Below are positions 1 to 5,746 of a stretch of 10,111 nucleotides of DNA, piece by piece (the stretch's first letter is position 1; each line of letters starts with the position of its first letter). The DNA lies in the NCBI GenBank assembly GCA_003456125.1, contig DMPD01000020.1, positions 1-10,111 of the forward strand. The letters are read 5' to 3'. The notes under the pieces are model-generated. The model saw only the letters and a list, made by a program, of their open reading frames with translations, ran no database searches and was not told where the DNA came from. The translations under genes were made by a program, and so were the position numbers. The DNA is from Cyanobacteria bacterium UBA8156 (lineage in GTDB: Bacteria > Cyanobacteriota > Cyanobacteriia > Pseudanabaenales > Pseudanabaenaceae).

Positions 1-554
1 ACGGCTATCCCGAAGAAACCAATGCCCCCTACGGCATCGCCAAAAAGGCCCTGTTGGTGCAACTGGAAGCCTATCGCCAGCAGTATAACTTTGCCGGCAT
101 TTACCTGCTGCCCGTGAACCTGTACGGCCCCGGCGACAATTTCGATCCCCGCAGCTCCCACGTGATTCCAGCCCTGATCCGCAAAATTCACGAGGCCCAA
201 CAACGGGGCGATCGCACCTTACCGGTGTGGGGAGACGGTACCCCCACCCGCGAGTTTTTGCACGCCGAAGATGCGGCCCGGGGCATTGTCTTGGCAACAC
301 AGCACTACGACGAAGCCGCACCGGTGAACCTGGGCACCCGTCACGAAATTTCCATTCGGGATTTGGTCACCCTCCTGTGCCAACTCATGGATTTTGCCGG
401 GGAAGTGATTTGGGAGACCCACCAGCCCAACGGTCAACCCCGCCGCTGCCTGGATACGGAACGGGCCCGCACCCAATTTGGCTTTGAGTCCCAAATCTCG
501 CTGGAAGAGGGACTCCGGCAAACCATTGCCTGGTATCGGGAACACGCGGCTTAA
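1..554 (+). CDS. fcl: GDP-L-fucose synthase, 3' part (5' end outside window)
   Basis: This is the C-terminal part, about 183 residues, of a short-chain-type NAD(P)-dependent epimerase/reductase. The family converts GDP-4-keto-6-deoxy-D-mannose to GDP-L-fucose in the cytoplasm, supplying fucose for surface polysaccharides. The frame is open from the left edge (codons start at base 3). It opens with the catalytic Tyr/Lys pair in the motif PYGIAKKA (YxxxK). The motif [15 protein letters not shown] follows, then [11 protein letters not shown] and the substrate-loop region [20 protein letters not shown]. All of these are characteristic of GDP-fucose synthases rather than other sugar epimerases. 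The gene ends at TAA 552-554 after WYREHAA, the usual C-terminus of cyanobacterial homologues. Its stop overlaps that of the convergent transporter pseudogene. The Rossmann N-terminus lies outside the window, so the start cannot be judged. Confidence 0.9.
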   Translation, partial: GYPEETNAPYGIAKKALLVQLEAYRQQYNFAGIYLLPVNLYGPGDNFDPRSSHVIPALIRKIHEAQQRGDRTLPVWGDGTPTREFLHAEDAARGIVLATQHYDEAAPVNLGTRHEISIRDLVTLLCQLMDFAGEVIWETHQPNGQPRRCLDTERARTQFGFESQISLEEGLRQTIAWYREHAA

Positions 555-1255
555 ACGCTGGATCGGGGTCGCGGCCGGAGCAATGTCCAAGCCACGATCA
601 TCCCCACGATCGCCAACAGCGCCATCCCATAGAACACAAATTGGTAGGAGCCAAAGATATCCCGCAGGCGGCCCGTGGCCAGGGTACCCAGCAGGGCCCC
701 GACCCCATAGGCGGTAAACACCAGTCCGTAGTTTTGGGCGTAGCGATCGGGCGCAAAAAAAGGACATACTGCGGGCCGCCGCCGTGGCATCGAGGGCGAT
801 GGTTTCTTGACCCACGGAACTGGAAATGTCGATGGCGCTCAGACCCACCCACGTCCCGATGGCGTAGGCAACGGCACCCCATAGGCCACGCCAATGCCCG
901 TACCGGCGATCGCCCCGCAGGCCAGCACCAACCTCCAGACATCCGTTGCCCAACCAGCCAGGATGTACCCCAGACCTACCAACAAGCCCCCCAACACCGT
1001 GGCCCGACGGGTTCCCAACCGCGGCAGGCCAAACCCGGTGATGGGCATAAACGCCGAGTAAAACAACAAACCAAAGGTAAAGGGCAACAGGCTTTCGGTC
1101 GCATTGAGACCCAACTCCTGAGCCAAGGGGTCACGAAAAAGGCTCCAGGCATAGACACTGCCCAAGCCCAGCAAAACCAACAGGCCCAGGGGAATCAGCA
1201 ACCAGCGGCCCTGGAGAGCTGGCCATCCCAACACTTTGACGGGTCGTGTGCCCAT
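551..1255 (-). pseudogene. Decayed MFS transporter, oxalate/formate antiporter-like, with two internal deletions
   Basis: Three collinear pieces of one major-facilitator protein can be read on the minus strand. Piece A (ATG at 1255 down to about 869) has the first membrane helices, with LGSVYAWSLFRDPLAQELG and a segment ending GVAYGVPL. Piece B (about 869 to 774, a different frame) reads YAIGTWVGLSAID and then SSVGQETIALDATAA. Piece C (about 760 to stop TAA at 553-551, the same frame as A) reads FFAPDRYAQNYGLVFTAYG and a last hydrophobic helix. The order and motifs fit the OFA subfamily. The pieces total only about 230 residues, where the family usually has about 400. About 80-100 residues seem lost at each junction. 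The frame changes at both, and A alone ends in a stop near 839. Junction B/C sits at a run of seven T (A at 755-761 on the + strand). The product cannot be a working 12-helix carrier. Sequencing or assembly error is the alternative. Confidence 0.78.
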
Positions 1256-1289
1256 GGCAAGATAGAGGCTCAGGTTACGGTAGGCAATT

Positions 1290-1769
1290 ATGGTACGGGG
1301 ACTGGTGCTGGGACTGCTGCTCTGGAGCTTGGTTGGGGGTTGGTTGGGGGCGATCGCCAAGCCCCTGTCCTTCAGCCATGCCAACCTCCAACACCGGGAC
1401 TTTGCCGGCCAAGACCTGTCGGGATCGGGCTTCGCCAATGCCAACATGGAAGGGGCGAACTTCCAGGGGGCCAACCTCCGGGGCACCGTCTTCAGTGCGG
1501 CGATCGCCCGAGACACCAACTTTGCCGGCGCCGATTTTACCGGCAGCTTTCTGGATCAGACGGATTTTGCCCGGGCCGACCTGCGGGATGCTGTACTGGT
1601 GGATACTTTGCTGCTGCGCAGTACCTTTGACTACACCACCATCGCCGGGGCTGACTTTAGCGAGGCCATCCTGGATGGGGCACAAGTGAAGTTTTTGTGT
1701 GCCAGAGCCACCGGCATCAACCCCCAAACCGGCGTGGCTACCCGCGATTCCCTGGGCTGCGACGATTGA
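1290..1769 (+). CDS. Exported pentapeptide-repeat protein
   Basis: This is a 159-residue protein. Residues 1-23 look like a signal peptide: Arg3, a hydrophobic core, then AIA before the mature start, so it should enter the periplasm or thylakoid lumen. Residues from about 26 to 136 are almost continuous pentapeptide repeats of the A(D/N)LxX type (for example NMEGA, NFQGA, NLRGT, NFAGA, DFTGS, DLRDA). That predicts a single right-handed quadrilateral beta-helix. The tail carries two cysteines (137 and 157), which could form a disulfide in an oxidising compartment. The layout resembles the lumenal pentapeptide proteins of cyanobacteria and chloroplasts (TL15/TL17 type), whose biochemical role is not settled. 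The start is ATG 1290, only 34 bases from the divergent transporter start, with a weak ribosome-binding site. The gene ends 18 bases before the promoter-like element upstream of rplA. Function is unknown. Confidence 0.85.
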   Translation: MVRGLVLGLLLWSLVGGWLGAIAKPLSFSHANLQHRDFAGQDLSGSGFANANMEGANFQGANLRGTVFSAAIARDTNFAGADFTGSFLDQTDFARADLRDAVLVDTLLLRSTFDYTTIAGADFSEAILDGAQVKFLCARATGINPQTGVATRDSLGCDD

Positions 1770-1787
1770 AAAGGGCAAGATGGGGCC

Positions 1788-1815
1788 TTGCATTTCCTAC
1801 GGGAACCTGTATAGT
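1788..1815 (+). promoter_or_regulatory. Candidate sigma-70-type promoter of rplA
   Basis: TTGCAT (1788-1793) and TATAGT (1810-1815) are separated by 16 bases. The -10 box matches the consensus at five of six positions and the -35 box keeps TTG. Transcription would begin near 1822 and leave a leader of about 50 bases before the rplA ATG at 1873. The element lies just after the pentapeptide gene stop. It explains how rplA can be expressed without the usual upstream rplK promoter. The call rests on sequence match only. Confidence 0.6.
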
Positions 1816-1872
1816 TAGTGTTCTGTGTTTTGGGGGAGAGGCTTGGCTTCGTTAGAACCCCGAGGAGAAACA

Positions 1873-2589
1873 ATGGCAAAACCAAAGTCCAAGCGTTTTC
1901 GGGCTGCCTTAGCCAAGGTCGAGCCGAAAGCCTACGAGCCGTTAGCGGCATTGGAGTTGTTGCGGGAAACCGCCACGGCCAAGTTCCCGGAATCAGCCGA
2001 AGCCCACATTCGCTTGGGCATCGATCCCAAGTATGCGGATCAGCAGTTGCGGACTACCGTGGTATTTCCGAAGGGGACTGGGCAAACCATCCGGGTGGCG
2101 GTCATTGCCCGGGGGGAAAAGGTCGCCGAAGCCAATGCAGCGGGAGCCGATATCTGCGGTTCGGAAGAACTCATCGACCAGATTGCCGGTGGCATGATGG
2201 ATTTCGACCTGTTGATTGCCACACCGGATATGATGCCCAAGGTAGCCAAGTTGGGGAAATTGCTGGGGCCGCGCGGTCTGATGCCTTCGCCGAAAGGGGG
2301 CACCGTCACCGCCGATTTGACCTCGGCGATCGCCGAATTTAAGGCTGGGAAAGTAGAATTCCGGGCCGACCGCACGGGGATTGTCCACGTGTTGTTTGGC
2401 AAGGCTTCTTTTGTGGCCAAGGATTTGTTGGTGAACCTCAAGGCGCTCCAGGAGACGGTGGATCGGAACCGGCCTTCGGGGGCAAAGGGGCGTTATTGGC
2501 GCACCATGTATGTGGCGGCGACCATGGGGCCGGCGATCGAGGTGGATATCAGCACCCTGCGGGATCTGAAGGTGGACGAAGCTGCCTAG
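1873..2589 (+). CDS. rplA: 50S ribosomal protein L1
   Basis: This 238-residue protein matches the usual L1 length (about 230-240). L1 binds 23S rRNA at the mobile L1 stalk and helps release deacylated tRNA from the E site. In many bacteria it also represses its own mRNA. Landmarks are [16 protein letters not shown] near the N-terminus, the signature [16 protein letters not shown] in the middle, and the segment [10 protein letters not shown]. The start is ATG 1873, the first residue of the conserved [10 protein letters not shown]-terminus. It has a good ribosome-binding site, AGGAG at 1863-1867, five bases upstream. The frame stays open back to 1825, but that extension has no L1 character. rplA normally follows rplK in bacteria. 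Here a pentapeptide-repeat gene precedes it and it seems to have its own promoter. rplJ and rplL follow in the standard order. Confidence 0.97.
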   Translation: MAKPKSKRFRAALAKVEPKAYEPLAALELLRETATAKFPESAEAHIRLGIDPKYADQQLRTTVVFPKGTGQTIRVAVIARGEKVAEANAAGADICGSEELIDQIAGGMMDFDLLIATPDMMPKVAKLGKLLGPRGLMPSPKGGTVTADLTSAIAEFKAGKVEFRADRTGIVHVLFGKASFVAKDLLVNLKALQETVDRNRPSGAKGRYWRTMYVAATMGPAIEVDISTLRDLKVDEAA

Positions 2590-2621
2590 CGGCATCCCAG
2601 GGGAAAACACGTTTCTACAAC

Positions 2622-2660
2622 CAGGCTTCAAGGGCAAGCTTCAAGAACAGGCTTCAAGGA
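2622..2660 (+). repeat. 13-bp tandem repeat, three copies, in the rplA-rplJ spacer
   Basis: Three consecutive 13-base units begin at 2622, 2635 and 2648. The core is CAGGCTTCAAGG. The first and third copies agree over twelve bases and the middle copy differs at a few. The repeat lies 32 bases after the rplA stop and before the L10 leader motif. No reading frame crosses it with protein character. Confidence 0.8.
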
Positions 2661-2708
2661 GGTTAAACCGTCGTCTCAATCCAGACAACTGCATAACGCA
2701 TCACTCAA

Positions 2709-2779
2709 AACGCCGAAGACCGTAGGGATGGGGTCTGCTTACCGCAGGTTTCCCATTTAAGAATCCTGCCGAGGCCGTT
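2709..2779 (+). promoter_or_regulatory. Ribosomal protein L10 leader RNA (L10-binding element of rplJL)
   Basis: The two conserved halves of the L10 leader are present: GACCGTAGG (2718-2726) and CCTGCCGAGG (2765-2774). They can pair as AGG with CCT plus a kink-turn-like internal loop. An outer helix pairs AACG (2709-2712) with CGTT (2776-2779). An inner arm pairs ATGGG (2728-2732) with CCCAT (2752-2756) and CTGC (2735-2738) with GCAG (2744-2747), closed by the loop TTACC. In known cases the L10-L12 complex binds this RNA when in excess over rRNA and shuts down rplJ-rplL. The element sits 138 bases before the rplJ start, as expected. Recognition is by the conserved motif and hand pairing, not a covariance-model search. 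Confidence 0.85.
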
Positions 2780-2804
2780 GCGAAGGATTGGGATGGGTTC
2801 CGAT

Positions 2805-2828
2805 GCTTGGGCATGTGCTTGGACATGT
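2805..2828 (+). repeat. 12-bp tandem repeat, two copies, in the rplJ leader
   Basis: GCTTGGGCATGT (2805-2816) is followed directly by GCTTGGACATGT (2817-2828), differing at one base. It lies between the L10-binding element and the terminator-like hairpin. It may simply be a slippage-derived spacer, or it may alter folding of the leader. No protein-like frame covers it. Confidence 0.7.
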
Positions 2829-2834
2829 GCTCTG

Positions 2835-2914
2835 GGTATCGGAAAACTCGCAACCTCGTTTCGGCGGAAGCTGGAGCGAGGTTTTGATTTATTAGGATAT
2901 CCGATACCGGAGGA
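2835..2914 (+). promoter_or_regulatory. rplJ leader expression platform: enclosing stem and ribosome-binding site
   Basis: GGTATCGGA (2835-2843) is perfectly complementary to TCCGATACC (2900-2908). This 9-bp stem would enclose the terminator-like hairpin at 2852-2883 and end directly before the rplJ ribosome-binding site GGAGGA (2909-2914). Formation could stack against or partly hide the site. The arrangement suggests control at both transcription and translation, but no fold was computed. Confidence 0.55.
2852..2893 (+). terminator. Putative attenuator hairpin upstream of rplJ
   Basis: AACCTCG (2852-2858) pairs with CGAGGTT (2877-2883), and TTTC/GAAG can extend the stem inward with a bulge. 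A moderately T-rich stretch, 2882-2893, follows. GTTGCGA (2777-2783), which overlaps the 3' strand of the L10-binding element, is complementary to TCGCAAC (2848-2854), which overlaps the 5' arm of this hairpin. The two pairings exclude each other, as in an antiterminator/terminator switch. The T tract is not strong, so terminator activity is uncertain. Confidence 0.5.
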
Positions 2915-2917
2915 AAC

Positions 2918-3481
2918 ATGGGTCGAACCCGAGAGAGCAAAGAAGCGGTACGGGAAGGGTTGGAGACCGAGTTAGCCGATACCCAGATGGTGATGGTGAT
3001 TGATTTTGCCACATTGACGGTGGCGGAAGTCACCAAACTGCGGCGGCAATTGCGGCCATCGGGCACGGTCTGCAAGGTCACCAAAAACACCCTCATGAAA
3101 AAGGCGATCGCCGGGCAACCGCAATGGGAGCCTTTGGGGGTGTTTTTGAAGGGCCCTTCGGCCTGCCTGCTGGTGAAGAAAGACATTGGTGAAGCCCTCA
3201 AGGCCTATCAAGCCTTTGTCAAAGAGACCAAGAAGACGGAACTGCGGGGGGGCGTATTCGACGGTCGGGCTTTGCCGCCGGATCAGTTGGATGCGATCGC
3301 CAAGTTGCCGCCGAAGGAAGTGTTGTTGGCCCAGATTGCCGGCATCCTCAACAGCGTGCCTTCCCGGTTGGCTGGCACCCTCAACGAAGTCCCGTCCAGC
3401 TTGGGGCGGGCGATCAACGAGGTGCCCTCCTCCTTGGCGCGGGCCCTCAAAGCCTACGAAGAGAAGCAAAAGGAAGGCTAG
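2918..3481 (+). CDS. rplJ: 50S ribosomal protein L10
   Basis: This is a 187-residue protein. L10 anchors the L7/L12 stalk to 23S rRNA and, with L12, represses its own mRNA through the leader just upstream. The N-terminal RNA-binding domain shows the usual features: VMVIDFATLTVAEVTKLRRQ, then VTKNTLMKKA, and GPSACLLVKKD. The C-terminal helix (residues 134-177) is built of four 11-residue units, the last three close to NEVPSSLARAL. In L10 this helix carries the docking sites for L12 dimers. The protein is longer than E. coli L10 (about 165 residues), and the extra length is in this helix. Start ATG 2918 follows GGAGGA at 2909-2914 by three bases. rplL follows 58 bases downstream. Identity is certain; the number of bound L12 dimers is inference. 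Confidence 0.97.
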   Translation: MGRTRESKEAVREGLETELADTQMVMVIDFATLTVAEVTKLRRQLRPSGTVCKVTKNTLMKKAIAGQPQWEPLGVFLKGPSACLLVKKDIGEALKAYQAFVKETKKTELRGGVFDGRALPPDQLDAIAKLPPKEVLLAQIAGILNSVPSRLAGTLNEVPSSLGRAINEVPSSLARALKAYEEKQKEG

Positions 3482-3539
3482 CTTGCTACAGCGGTCGGAA
3501 TTTTGTGAAATTTGCTAAACCCCATTGGAGAAATCAACC

Positions 3540-3944
3540 ATGTCGAAAGTCGAACAAGCCTTTGAAGTGATCACCAGCCTGAGCATTTTGGAAGCGGCGG
3601 AACTGGTGAAGATGATGGAAGACAAGCTGGGCATCTCGGCGGCGGCTCCGGCCGGCGGCATGATGATGGCAGCGATGCCGGCGATGGCGGCCCCAGCGGC
3701 GGCGGCTCCGGCGGAGGAAGTGGAAGAGAAGACCGCTTTCGATGTGTCGTTGGATGAAGTGCCGGCGGACAAGAAGATTGCGATCCTGAAGGTGGTGCGG
3801 GAAATCACCGGTTTGGGTCTGAAGGATGCCAAGGAATTGGTGGAATCGGCGCCCAAGGTGGTGAAAGAAGGCATGAACAAGGACGATGCGGCCGCGGCCA
3901 AGAAGCAACTCGAAGAAGCCGGCGCCAAAGTCAGCATCAAGTAG
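3540..3944 (+). CDS. rplL: 50S ribosomal protein L7/L12
   Basis: This is a 134-residue acidic stalk protein that recruits and activates translational GTPases and binds as dimers to the C-terminal helix of L10. The N-terminal dimerisation domain (residues 1-32) starts [20 protein letters not shown]. It is followed by a Met/Ala/Pro/Gly-rich hinge (about 33-65), somewhat longer than in E. coli. The conserved C-terminal domain contains [20 protein letters not shown] and ends [14 protein letters not shown]. The start is ATG 3540, the conserved N-terminus, with GGAG at 3527-3530. A TTG five codons upstream is in frame but overlaps the ribosome-binding site. It is last in the rplA-rplJ-rplL cluster, with a hairpin directly downstream. 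Confidence 0.97.
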   Translation: MSKVEQAFEVITSLSILEAAELVKMMEDKLGISAAAPAGGMMMAAMPAMAAPAAAAPAEEVEEKTAFDVSLDEVPADKKIAILKVVREITGLGLKDAKELVESAPKVVKEGMNKDDAAAAKKQLEEAGAKVSIK

Positions 3945-3958
3945 TTCGGGCGAAGCCA

Positions 3959-3994
3959 GGAAGCGGGTTCGGCCTTTTGTCTGCGCCCGCTTCC
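3959..3994 (+). terminator. Terminator-like hairpin between rplL and the convergent membrane-protein gene
   Basis: GGAAGCGGG (3959-3967) and CCCGCTTCC (3986-3994) form a perfect 9-bp GC-rich stem with an 18-base loop. It lies 14 bases after the rplL stop and 13 bases before the end of the convergent gene, so it could serve both. Neither side has a strong T tract, so it is not a textbook intrinsic terminator. Confidence 0.55.
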
Positions 3995-4007
3995 CGGATT
4001 TATCCGC

Positions 4008-5630
4008 TTAATCGCTTTGTACGTAAATGAAGGAATCCAACTGGAGGTCAACGGCAAAACCGCTGGCTTCGCCTTCGTCGAATTTCAGGGACAATTTAAG
4101 ACGGCCCTTTTCGGTCAGCTCCATGTTTTCGACGCGCAGCTCTGAATTGACCTGCCGCATCACTCGGTTTCCACTCGCTCTTCGGTTCTCCTTGGACAAC
4201 TCCCAAGTAGCCCCCACGGTATAACCCGGTTCCAGCTCCAAGGTCGGATCTTTGAGCTTCAAGCCAATGGCCACCAGTGTTCTATAGCCCTCCTCATCGG
4301 TCAGACGCTGAAAGGTACCCAAATTGACGGGAGTCCGGCCCAAGAAATCGTCCAAAAGTTTTGGTGTCAAAGGCACACTCAGCGGTCGGACAAGCAAAGC
4401 TTTCTCTCTGGGGCTGAAGACAGCAAAGCCGCTCTGGAATTCAAAAGTGCGGCGGTTTAGGCGGAGAGTACCGCTGGCCTGGTGATCGGCCAGAACGTCC
4501 TTAGGGGCGGAACGGGCGATCTGTGGCACTTTACCACCGGTGAGGCCATATTGGGCGATCGCTTGGCCGTGAACAATCAGAACCACACACGCGGCTGCGA
4601 TCAGCAATCGCAGGGATTGAGCCGAAAAGATGCTCCCGCCACGGGGGGCAGCCATTTTCATAGCAAAGACAAGGATGCCGCCCAACAGACCACCAACGGA
4701 AGCCAGCGGCACCACGAAAATTACTGCCCCGGAGACGGGATAGCAAAATATCAGCACGACCAAGCAGATGCCGCCGAGGATGGGCTGTTGCAGAAGGGTG
4801 GCCACGCCGCTGCCGATGGAAGCGAGGGTAATCAATACCGCCCAACCACCCACCAAAGCGTAAACGTTGCCCATCGCTAGGGATAGGGCACCTACAACGA
4901 TAGCGGTGCCCACAATCAGGGGCAATTCTTGGCTGCGAAAAGCCGATAAACCGGAAATATCGACGGTGATTTCTTTGGCGGCAGGGGGCGATCGCCGGGT
5001 GCCGGCTCGCCGTACAGCCGTGGTATCCGAAACGACCTCGCGGCTGGGGGGAGGTTCTACGACCGGGGGTGGGGGTTGCAAAAAGGCGATGGTGGCTTCT
5101 GGGTTGTGGCAGTAGCGGCTGAGCCATATCTTCATGTCTCGCAGAAAGCCCTTGTCTGCCTGCAAGGACTGCATCAGGGTCTGACCGGTTTCCGGCAAAG
5201 CACTCAAGCGCTCCGCCAAGCTGGAGGGGTCATCCAACCAATCCGCCAAAACTTGGAGCAGGAGAAGCTGCTCCGCCAAGGGCAAGCGGTGAAAGGCCTG
5301 CACAGACTCCATGACTTTGGCATTCGGGCGATCGCCCTCTACGGCCAGCAACATCCGGTTGCGAACAAAACAGAAGTCCGATCGGTTTTTCGGCAAGGAT
5401 GGGGTTGGTTCGGCCGCTGGCATAACCAGCGTGTGCTGGTAATCTATGGCTTCTTCCCCCAAGGGCCGGCTGTACACCGCGACCTCCCTCAGGGTAGGCG
5501 CTTTTGCCACCAATACCGCTTGAATGGCTGCCAACAGCTCCGAAAATTCACTGCTGTCCGGGCTGAGGGTTTCGGGCCGGTTGAGGTACAGCGATAGCGC
5601 TGCACTCTCTTCGACAACTTGAATAATCAC
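4008..5630 (-). CDS. Uncharacterised multi-pass membrane protein (540 aa from GTG)
   Basis: I do not recognise a named family. Residues 1-185 form a soluble N-terminal domain with an aliphatic/acidic start and a Leu-rich helical region (about 105-155). Residues 186-222 are a Pro/Arg-rich linker. Residues about 236-360 are strongly hydrophobic and fit four or five membrane segments rich in Gly, Ala and Val. Residues 361-540 form a soluble C-terminal domain of mixed strands with many charged residues, ending SFIYVQSD. A signal peptide is not evident. The start used is GTG 5630, the first start after an in-frame TAG at 5636-5634. However, a protein-like 18-codon reading from ATG 5690 sits upstream in the same frame, so the original start may have been 5690. 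It follows moaA on the same strand, and its 3' end meets the rplL cluster tail to tail. The reading frame is convincing by length and hydrophobic pattern. Function is unknown. Confidence 0.8.
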   Translation of the reverse strand: MIIQVVEESAALSLYLNRPETLSPDSSEFSELLAAIQAVLVAKAPTLREVAVYSRPLGEEAIDYQHTLVMPAAEPTPSLPKNRSDFCFVRNRMLLAVEGDRPNAKVMESVQAFHRLPLAEQLLLLQVLADWLDDPSSLAERLSALPETGQTLMQSLQADKGFLRDMKIWLSRYCHNPEATIAFLQPPPPVVEPPPSREVVSDTTAVRRAGTRRSPPAAKEITVDISGLSAFRSQELPLIVGTAIVVGALSLAMGNVYALVGGWAVLITLASIGSGVATLLQQPILGGICLVVLIFCYPVSGAVIFVVPLASVGGLLGGILVFAMKMAAPRGGSIFSAQSLRLLIAAACVVLIVHGQAIAQYGLTGGKVPQIARSAPKDVLADHQASGTLRLNRRTFEFQSGFAVFSPREKALLVRPLSVPLTPKLLDDFLGRTPVNLGTFQRLTDEEGYRTLVAIGLKLKDPTLELEPGYTVGATWELSKENRRASGNRVMRQVNSELRVENMELTEKGRLKLSLKFDEGEASGFAVDLQLDSFIYVQSD

Positions 5631-5633
5631 TGC

Positions 5634-5690
5634 CTAAGGTTCGGCCGCTTGCTGCAACGGCAACGTGACCAGCTCCAGTAAATCGGACAT
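5634..5690 (-). other. In-frame upstream segment of the membrane-protein gene, ended by TAG
   Basis: ATG at 5690 opens 18 codons reading MSDLLELVTLPLQQAAEP and then TAG (5636-5634). GCA follows, and then the GTG used as start of the 540-residue frame. All of this is in one frame, so only a single TAG separates the two parts. The composition fits the N-terminus of a real protein. One reading is that a CAG codon became TAG and translation now restarts at GTG. The alternatives are a real upstream leader peptide or a base-call error. Confidence 0.5.
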
Positions 5691-5713
5691 AAAAGCTATT
5701 GAGCGCTGCGTAC

Positions 5714-5741
5714 ATCTTACCAACAGGGTAGCCCTATGCAA
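5714..5741 (-). promoter_or_regulatory. Weak candidate promoter after moaA
   Basis: On the minus strand TTGCAT (5741-5736) and TAAGAT (5719-5714) are 16 bases apart. Transcription would start about 17 bases before ATG 5690. The -10 box matches the consensus at four of six positions and the -35 box at three. This would give the membrane-protein gene its own promoter in addition to readthrough from moaA. Support is weak. Confidence 0.3.
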
Positions 5742-5746
5742 GACCA

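Noticed and set aside
641..1630. Long + strand open frame (about 329 codons) opposite the transporter and pentapeptide genes
   Set aside because: It is antisense to recognisable transporter pieces and then overlaps the pentapeptide gene in another frame. The product is Gln/Pro/Arg-rich with no domain.
2660..2700. A separate promoter for rplJ after the 13-bp repeats
   Set aside because: TTAAAC and CATAAC are 23 bases apart and poor matches; rplJ may be read from the rplA promoter.
2778..2975. Short frame across the rplJ leader
   Set aside because: It covers the L10 leader structures and the start of rplJ in another frame, and it contains the tandem repeats. It has no protein-like pattern.
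3525..3539. TTG start five codons before rplL ATG
   Set aside because: It would put the ribosome-binding site inside the coding region and add residues before the conserved MSKVEQ start.
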